Shown here: positions 20,436-25,345 of the stretch, piece by piece
Position numbering within the stretch: the stretch's first letter is position 1
Layout: each line of letters starts with the position of its first letter
Source: a virus
DNA length: 25,345 nucleotides
Reading direction: 5' to 3' (one strand)
Virus record (IMG/VR): IMGVR_UViG_3300021963_000600
Coordinates: 1-25,345 of that record
The notes under the pieces: model-generated
The model's input: only the letters and a program-made list of their open reading frames with translations
What the model was told of the DNA's origin: nothing
Databases searched by the model: none
Program-made: the position numbers and the translations under genes

Positions 20436-21570
20436 CCTCGCATCAGACCTCGCCACCCCAGAACACAAGGCCAAGGCGCTCGGCAAACTCGTTGAGATGC
20501 TTGAGCGACAGAACATTGACCTGGCCGAGATTGGCTCCGTCAAGCGTGTCTCCCTGTATCAGTCTCTGACAAAAGATGAAGAGGGCGAAGCCCAGATTCA
20601 CGACCTGTCTGCCATCCAGTTTTCCCCCAAGTGGGCAGATGGTCCAGAGTGGAACCCAGTCAACCAGGGGCCAGCCATCAAGTTGCCAAAGACCACAGTC
20701 AAGACCAGCACAGCCGACTGGAAGACCTGTGTGGTCCTCCCAGACATTCAGGCAGGTTTTTTCAGAGCCACAGATGGCTCACTGGTGTCTACTCACGACC
20801 CACTTGCAATTGACTACGCCATTGCTGTGGTCAAAGCAGAGAAGCCTGATGTGGTGGCGCTCAACGGAGACAATGCGGATTTCCCCGAGTTCGGGAAGTA
20901 CCGCTTGACCCCAGCGTTCGCACTTACGACGCAGGCGACCATTGACTACCTGACCACTCTCTGCGCACGCCTCCGTGATGCGGCCCCACAGGCTCGTATC
21001 GTTTGGCTGGAGGGCAATCATGAGGCTCGTCTGACCAACTACATCCTGGATAACGCCAAGGCATCGTTTGGTCTTCGTCAGGGAAACACCCCTGAGTCGT
21101 GGCCTGTCCTGTCCATTCCGTTTCTTTGTCGGTTTGATGATTTCGGTGTGGAGTATCTCCCTGGCTACCCAGCGAGCCAGTTCTGGCTCAACAACCGCAT
21201 CAAGATAATCCATGGCACCAAGGTGGCGTCCAACGGCTCTACTGCTCATAAGTACCTCGCTACTGAGAAGGCGTCTGTCGTGTACGGACATATCCACAGG
21301 AGGGAATGGGCCGAGCGTACCCGCAACGACTGGGACGGCGCAAAGACTATTGCGGCCATCTCGTTCGGTTGTTTGGCCCGTGTGGACGGCATGGTCCCCT
21401 CCACCAAGGGTGGTTCGGACCTGGACGGTCGCCCCATCACCTGCGTGGAGGACTGGCAACAGGGTCTAGGCATCATCCGCTACAAGGAGGGTGACGGTCC
21501 GTTCCATCCCGAGATGCTCCCTATCCACGATGGGGTCATGTTCTACAAGGGCAAGGTGTACGGAGAGTGA
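20428..21570 (+). CDS. Calcineurin-like metallophosphoesterase
   Basis: Encodes 380 residues from GTG 20428. The C-terminal ~280 residues show the metallophosphoesterase motif order: LPDIQ (D106, with Gln108 where His is usual), GDNAD (147-151), GNHE (196-199), H262 in IIHGT and GHIH (287-290). These bind two metals and cleave phosphomonoesters or diesters, possibly nucleic-acid ends or nucleotides. The first ~95 residues are an extra helical region (KALGKLVEMLERQNIDL) unique to this protein; they may bind DNA. It is tightly coupled to the flanking HTH-like and protease genes. Confidence 0.9.
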   Translation: MSDLASDLATPEHKAKALGKLVEMLERQNIDLAEIGSVKRVSLYQSLTKDEEGEAQIHDLSAIQFSPKWADGPEWNPVNQGPAIKLPKTTVKTSTADWKTCVVLPDIQAGFFRATDGSLVSTHDPLAIDYAIAVVKAEKPDVVALNGDNADFPEFGKYRLTPAFALTTQATIDYLTTLCARLRDAAPQARIVWLEGNHEARLTNYILDNAKASFGLRQGNTPESWPVLSIPFLCRFDDFGVEYLPGYPASQFWLNNRIKIIHGTKVASNGSTAHKYLATEKASVVYGHIHRREWAERTRNDWDGAKTIAAISFGCLARVDGMVPSTKGGSDLDGRPITCVEDWQQGLGIIRYKEGDGPFHPEMLPIHDGVMFYKGKVYGE

Positions 21571-22184
21571 CCACGATTGTCGGTATTCAAGGGGACACCT
21601 ATGCTCTGGTGGCTACCGACAGTCGCATCTCGTCCATTGACGAATCTGGGTTTGCCTTCCAGATAACCACCCTCGGGTCAGGGACCTCCAAGGTGGCCAC
21701 CAACGGAAAGTACATCCTGGGGGCGGCTGGTGATGCCAGAGCCATAAACATCCTCCATCACGCCTTCATCCCCCCAGCGCCTCCCGCCCACTCCTACGGC
21801 AGGAAACTAGACCAGTTCATCACCAGACAGTTTATTCCTGCGTTGAGGCATGTGTTTGATGACCAGGGGTATTCACTGCCTTCTCGTGAAAGTTCTGACC
21901 ATATTGCGGAACATTCTTCAACGATTGTTGTTGTAGTCCACGGCACTTTATACATCATTGAAGGTGATTACTCATGGACATCGGATACTTCGGGCATTTA
22001 CTCAATTGGGACAGGGTCGTCGTATGCCCTTGGCGCCTTGCAGGCTTTAATTGGTGGTAAGAAACTGACCCCCCAGCAGGCCAAGACTGTGGCTACCAAG
22101 GCCCTGACCGTAGCCAGCAAGTTTGACCCCTACACGGGCTCCCCCTTCCAGACCTACCTGCAAGAACGAGAACCCAAAAAATAG
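21567..22184 (+). CDS. Proteasome/HslV-like Ntn-hydrolase, candidate prohead protease
   Basis: Encodes 205 residues from GTG 21567, which overlaps the upstream stop (GTGA). Removal of the initiator Met would expose the catalytic Thr (MTTIVGIQGD), as in HslV. The proteasome-type residues are all in place: mature Thr1, Asp17 (ATDSR), Lys41 in SKVATNGKYILGAAGD as the Lys33 equivalent, Ser in GTGSSYALGAL (~150-158, Ser129 equivalent), and D187-x-x-T190-G as the Asp166/Ser169 pair. There is no propeptide. HslU- or Mpa-like partners are not seen. It sits between terminase and portal genes, and no other prohead protease is visible, so head maturation is a plausible role. Anti-host protein turnover is an alternative. 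Confidence 0.88.
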   Translation: MTTIVGIQGDTYALVATDSRISSIDESGFAFQITTLGSGTSKVATNGKYILGAAGDARAINILHHAFIPPAPPAHSYGRKLDQFITRQFIPALRHVFDDQGYSLPSRESSDHIAEHSSTIVVVVHGTLYIIEGDYSWTSDTSGIYSIGTGSSYALGALQALIGGKKLTPQQAKTVATKALTVASKFDPYTGSPFQTYLQEREPKK

Positions 22185-22190
22185 TACAAT
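22185..22190 (+). promoter_or_regulatory. TACAAT -10 element, leaderless-type promoter
   Basis: TACAAT directly follows the upstream TAG stop (22182-22184) and precedes ATG 22197 by six bases. Confidence 0.6.
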
Positions 22191-22196
22191 TGGCGC

Positions 22197-22517
22197 ATGG
22201 CAGTTAACTCACAAGTCAAAGACCAGTCCATCAAAGGTCTCATTCTCGGCGCAGTCGCTTACTTCCTCGTCAAGTGGAATGTGGATGCCGAGGCCCAGGC
22301 TGGCATTATCACAGCCGTGACCGCTGGTCTGGCATACGCCAGCACCAAGGTTGGCGACAAGAATGTCGCCTCGTTCCTCGCCAAGGCCGCTAAGGAAGCG
22401 CCCAAGGTCGTGGCTGAGGTGGCTGTTGCTGTGGAGCAGGAGAAGAAGGCTGTGGCCAAGAAGGCTCCAGCAAAAAAGGCCCCCGCCAAAAAGGCCGCCC
22501 CCAAAACCTCCAAGTAA
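22197..22517 (+). CDS. Membrane protein with histone-H1-like tail
   Basis: Encodes 106 residues. A hydrophobic N-terminal part (~15-46: GLILGAVAYFLVKW and AGIITAVTAGLAYAS) forms one or two membrane helices. An amphipathic Ala/Lys/Glu segment follows, and the tail (KKAPAKKAPAKKAAPK) is a Lys/Ala/Pro repeat like histone H1 or bacterial HU tails, with strong DNA-binding potential. This fusion of membrane and nucleic-acid-like parts suits a holin with a basic tail or a protein that anchors DNA to the membrane. A leaderless TACAAT promoter precedes it. Confidence 0.78.
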   Translation: MAVNSQVKDQSIKGLILGAVAYFLVKWNVDAEAQAGIITAVTAGLAYASTKVGDKNVASFLAKAAKEAPKVVAEVAVAVEQEKKAVAKKAPAKKAPAKKAAPKTSK

Positions 22518-22524
22518 TTAGTAG

Positions 22525-22530
22525 TAGGAT
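22525..22530 (+). promoter_or_regulatory. TAGGAT -10 element, leaderless-type promoter
   Basis: TAGGAT, six bases, then ATG 22537 of the portal gene. It favours this ATG over a second ATG at 22543. Confidence 0.48.
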
Positions 22531-22536
22531 TCCTAC

Positions 22537-24228
22537 ATGGCAATGGATTTCTGGTCCCCTTCATACAGGGCGGCTTCATCTGACCTTACCGTTGCTATCT
22601 CACCCCTTGGACTCGTTGAACTTGCGGACGAAGAGTTTGAGGTCCATGGTCCACGGCTGAACCGTTATGCGGCCGCTTGGGCTTGGTACCTCGGCCACCA
22701 CTGGTCATACCGTCGTGAGATGGGCGAGTCCCAGTTCTACATGAACTATGTCCGCACCATGTCGGACTACATCACCAACTTCTGCTTCGGCAAGGGAATC
22801 CAGTTCCGCACGCCTGAGGCAAACGCCGCAATCATCCCCCGCCTCCTGGCAGATGTGTGGGAGGGGCACAACCACAAGCATTATGTACTGTGGGAGATGG
22901 GGCAGTTGGCATCGGTCACTGGTGACTGCTTTGTCAAGGTTGCTTACGAGGAGCCGTATGTGGACGCCGTGGGAATCCCTGTGGCTGGTCGTATCCGTGT
23001 CATTCCCCTGAACCCAGCACACTGCTTCCCTGAGTACCACCCACACGACAGGGACCGCCTCCTCAGGTTCAAACTTAAATACCGTTTCTGGGGCACCTCT
23101 CCTGAGGGTACACGGCAGGTGTACACCTTCACCGAGATTCTGTCGGATGACCTCATCCAACAGTTCATCAACGACGAACTTGTTGACGAGTACCCCAATG
23201 CGCTCGGTCAGATTCCAGTCGTGCATATCCCGAACACATCCATCTCCTCGTCACCATGGGGTCAGTCAGACATCTGGGACATCATCCCGCTGAACCGTGA
23301 ACTCAACGAGAAGATGCTTGAGGTCTCCGACATCATCAACTATCACGCCGCCCCCGTGACCATCATCACTGGAGCCAAGGCTTCCCAGTTGGAGCGTGGT
23401 CCCAAGAAGGTGTGGGCTGGTCTCCCCAAGGATGCCAGCGTGTTCAACCTTGAGTCCCGTGGTGAGATGTCGGGAGCCCTGGAGTACATCCAGTTCCTGA
23501 AGCGCACCATGCACGAAATCACTGGTGTCCCTGAGACTGCTCTCGGCCAGTTCCAGCCCGTGTCCAACACTTCTGGCGTGGCCCTGGCCATCCAGTACCA
23601 GCCAATGATGAACCGCTTCATGATGAAGAAGGTCCATTTCACCAAGGGTCTTGAGAAAGTAAACGAACTCATCATCCGCACAGCGGCTGTGTTTGAGCCA
23701 CAAATGCTGGTGTATGACCCATCCCGTTCGGCCATGCCAGAGCGTGACCAGTTGACCCAACTGGACCCCATGGACCCGAACACCTACAAGACCACCGTGC
23801 ACTGGCCCGAGCCACTGCCTGTGGATGTCCTCATCAAACTCAACGAGGTCCAGGCCAAGATGGGCCTCGGCCTGGAGTCCAAGCGTGGCGCCCTGCGCAT
23901 CCTTGGCGAGGAGTTCCCGAACGAGAAGATGGACGAAATCTTTGAGGAACTGCAAGACGACGCAATGGACCAGGGTGCCCTGGACATGATGCGTGCCCAA
24001 ATCCAGCAGGCCATCATGCTGGCAACGGGAATGGTCGCTGGCCCTGGTGGGCCAGAAATGGCGTCTGCTGGGGGTGCTAATGTGTCCCCAGCAAACGGTT
24101 CTCCAGAGGGCGGTCCACTGCCTGGTCCAGTGGTCGGTCCTATGGAGGAGCAAATGGTAAACCAACTTGTAGCAAAGGCTTACGGAGCCAGGTTCGCCCA
24201 ACGGCGGGTCCCTGGCGAAGAAGACTAA
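22537..24228 (+). CDS. Portal protein (SPP1 gp6-like)
   Basis: Encodes 563 residues, the dodecameric ring through which DNA enters the head. The family pattern is visible: an N-terminal region with RTMSDYITNFCFGKG, a core with VTGDCFVKVAY and IRVIPLNPAHCFPEYH, a stretch IWDIIPLNRELNEKMLEVSDIINYHAAP, and a conserved TGVPETALG ... NTSGVALAIQYQPMM motif typical of SPP1-type portals. The C-terminal 70 residues are Gly/Pro-rich and acidic (PGGPEMASAGG, GEED). Start at ATG 22537 follows TAGGAT by six bases. It is followed by the scaffold and capsid genes. Confidence 0.93.
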   Translation: MAMDFWSPSYRAASSDLTVAISPLGLVELADEEFEVHGPRLNRYAAAWAWYLGHHWSYRREMGESQFYMNYVRTMSDYITNFCFGKGIQFRTPEANAAIIPRLLADVWEGHNHKHYVLWEMGQLASVTGDCFVKVAYEEPYVDAVGIPVAGRIRVIPLNPAHCFPEYHPHDRDRLLRFKLKYRFWGTSPEGTRQVYTFTEILSDDLIQQFINDELVDEYPNALGQIPVVHIPNTSISSSPWGQSDIWDIIPLNRELNEKMLEVSDIINYHAAPVTIITGAKASQLERGPKKVWAGLPKDASVFNLESRGEMSGALEYIQFLKRTMHEITGVPETALGQFQPVSNTSGVALAIQYQPMMNRFMMKKVHFTKGLEKVNELIIRTAAVFEPQMLVYDPSRSAMPERDQLTQLDPMDPNTYKTTVHWPEPLPVDVLIKLNEVQAKMGLGLESKRGALRILGEEFPNEKMDEIFEELQDDAMDQGALDMMRAQIQQAIMLATGMVAGPGGPEMASAGGANVSPANGSPEGGPLPGPVVGPMEEQMVNQLVAKAYGARFAQRRVPGEED

Positions 24229-24289
24229 CGATTATTCAACTGACCCATTAACCAAGCCAACAACAGCCAAACCAACGAGGTAATTAATC

Positions 24290-25093
24290 ATGGCAAAGAA
24301 CACAGCCCCTGAAGGGGACATCATCAGCATCCCCAAGGATTCTCCGCAAGTGGAGCAGTTCGTGGATGATGCGCTGAAAAAGACAAGCACCAAGACCTTC
24401 ACTGAAGAGGATGTGGAAGCCATCCGCAAGCAGGAGAAGGACAAGATGTACAAGCGTCTTGAAGAGGCCGACCTCCGTGTGAAGAGCATGGAAGAGCAGA
24501 TGGCCATCATCGCTCAGGAGCGTGAGGCGGCCCGCAAAGAGGCCGAGGAGCGTGCGGCCAAGGAAGCAGACATCCTCCGCCAGCGTGAGATTGATGAAAT
24601 GAGCGCCAAGGAACTTCTCCTGAAGAAAGAGGACGAGTTCAACCAGCGCATCAACACCGTTGAGCAGGAGTGGCAGGAGCGCCTTGCCAGCATTGAGGCA
24701 CAGCGTCAGGCACAGGAGGCTCTCCTTGAGAAGGAGCGCCAACTCCAGGCACTGGACCACTACCGCAACCAGCGACTCCAGCAGGAGCAGGAGAACATCA
24801 TCCCCGAACTTCTGGACCTCATCACAGGTAACACGGAGGAGGAGATTGAAAACTCCATTTCCGTACTCAGGGAGCGTTCTTCTGCTATTATTGAGTCAAT
24901 CCAGCAGGCGACTGCGGCCACCCAAGGTCGTCTGAGGGGAGCGCCAGTTACGGCACCCCCCGTTGGGCCAATGGAAACTCAAACGGAATACCAGCAACTG
25001 TCGGCGGATGATATCCGCAATATGTCAATGGAACAGTACGCAAAAATGCGGGAACGGCTCCTGAATGCACGGTCTCCCCGAGGCCGTTTCTAA
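24290..25093 (+). CDS. Scaffold-like coiled-coil protein
   Basis: Encodes 267 residues. About residues 35-165 are nearly continuous charged helix (Glu, Lys, Arg, Ala and Gln, e.g. KEAEERAAKEADILRQREI, RLASIEAQRQAQEALLEKE), a long coiled coil. The C-terminal region has QQEQENIIPELLDLITGNTEEEI and a tail ending SPRGRF with a basic cluster that could bind capsid. Position between portal and capsid genes, composition and length match scaffolding proteins. GAGG at 24277-24280 serves as ribosome site. No protease domain is fused. Confidence 0.85.
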   Translation: MAKNTAPEGDIISIPKDSPQVEQFVDDALKKTSTKTFTEEDVEAIRKQEKDKMYKRLEEADLRVKSMEEQMAIIAQEREAARKEAEERAAKEADILRQREIDEMSAKELLLKKEDEFNQRINTVEQEWQERLASIEAQRQAQEALLEKERQLQALDHYRNQRLQQEQENIIPELLDLITGNTEEEIENSISVLRERSSAIIESIQQATAATQGRLRGAPVTAPPVGPMETQTEYQQLSADDIRNMSMEQYAKMRERLLNARSPRGRF

Positions 25094-25117
25094 CACAACC
25101 CACAATTCCTAATCACT

Positions 25118-25123
25118 AAGGAG
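25118..25123 (+). promoter_or_regulatory. Strong Shine-Dalgarno of the capsid gene
   Basis: AAGGAG seven bases before ATG 25131. Strong sites of this kind are seen here mainly on leadered genes (18158, 20160 and this one), fitting high expression of capsid protein. Confidence 0.75.
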
Positions 25124-25130
25124 AAACCCC

Positions 25131-25345
25131 ATGGCCTATCCAGGTCCCGCAGGCGGTGCGATTACCACCGCTGGAGCAACAACCGCTACAGGTTACTCGT
25201 CAGGCGAGTACCTTAGCCCAGCAATCCAGACAATCTGGTCCAAGGAGATTCTGTTCCAGGCGATGCCCGTGCTTCGCTTTGAGCAGTTCGCCGTGAAGAA
25301 GACGGAACTCGGTGTCATGCCAGGTCTCACCATCAACTTCATGCG
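25131..25345 (+). CDS. Major capsid protein, N-terminal part (cut by window edge)
   Basis: About 71 residues are visible before the right edge. After a Gly/Thr/Ala-rich start (YPGPAGGAITTAGATTATG) comes LSPAIQTIWSKEILFQAMPVLRFEQFAVKK then GLTINFMR, matching the N-terminal pattern of N4-gp56-type major capsid proteins (W-S-K..L...A.P.L...QF..K). It follows the scaffold gene and has a strong AAGGAG site. The rest of the gene lies beyond the window. Confidence 0.85.
   Translation, partial: MAYPGPAGGAITTAGATTATGYSSGEYLSPAIQTIWSKEILFQAMPVLRFEQFAVKKTELGVMPGLTINFM

Noticed and set aside
22259-22579. Minus-strand frame of 106 residues (Ala/Phe-rich).
   Set aside because: It is a shadow of the Lys/Ala tail gene, with no ribosome site or domain.
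23266-24201. Long 311-residue open frame on the minus strand under the portal gene.
   Set aside because: It lies wholly opposite a gene with clear portal motifs, has low-quality His/Leu/Val-rich composition, and is a known shadow effect of GC-rich codons.
1-25345. Integrase, attachment site, insertion sequence or CRISPR array.
   Set aside because: None was seen on reading both strands; the tRNAs here are complete phage genes without flanking direct repeats or an integrase in the window.

Overview
This window looks like the late (virion and lysis) half of a tailed double-stranded DNA phage, seen as a genome or metagenome fragment. All convincing protein genes lie on the + strand, packed with start/stop overlaps (ATGA, TGATG, TAATG). 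Hallmark genes are a large terminase (16529), an SPP1-gp6-type portal (22537), a scaffold-like coiled coil (24290) and the 5' end of a major capsid gene (25131). Base composition is mostly mid-to-high GC. The likely host is an actinobacterium, perhaps aquatic and Acidimicrobiia-like. This is an inference from the Thr/Pro-linker secreted protein at 4809, the proteasome-type protease at 21567, and promoters made of a TANNNT -10 element 5-6 bases before the start codon, as in actinobacterial leaderless genes.

Layout. 1-4700 is an accessory block: the tail of a ParB-like gene, two minus-strand tRNAs (Thr, Pro) around a 14-bp inverted repeat, a possible holin, small zinc-finger-like proteins, a protein with FRAVHD/GEE/ETRxQNS motifs, a second ParB-like protein, and two AT-richer genes of unknown function. 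4809-6091 encodes a secreted Thr-rich protein and a small two-helix membrane protein. 6106-12692 is an expanded receptor-binding array: about ten consecutive fibre or adhesin genes sharing shuffled modules and ending in a glycine-rich adhesin. 12701-16281 holds a large unknown protein, a baseplate OB-fold/jelly-roll protein, an M15-type endolysin, a KTSC-domain protein and small unknowns. Three + strand tRNAs (Gln, Leu, Lys) precede the terminase. 18158-22517 holds unknown head-region proteins, a DUF7178-like protein, a membrane protein, a small HTH-like protein, a calcineurin-type phosphoesterase, a proteasome/HslV-like Ntn hydrolase and a membrane protein with a histone-H1-like tail. Portal, scaffold and capsid genes close the window.

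How they work together. The terminase and portal package DNA into a shell built by scaffold and capsid protein. No classical prohead protease is visible, so the proteasome-fold protease between terminase and portal is the best candidate for head maturation. The fibre array with the OB-fold baseplate protein would form the host-recognition tip. The M15 enzyme plus one of several small membrane proteins would lyse the cell.

The most unusual points are: the recurrent TANNNT-N5/6-ATG start architecture (11 clear cases); the proteasome-like protease in the head cluster; five tRNAs that all read A-ending codons, together with an AT-rich gene that uses such codons; and the modular fibre array. No CRISPR array, insertion sequence, integrase, attachment site or replication gene was seen, and no gap longer than about 120 bases lacks a gene.
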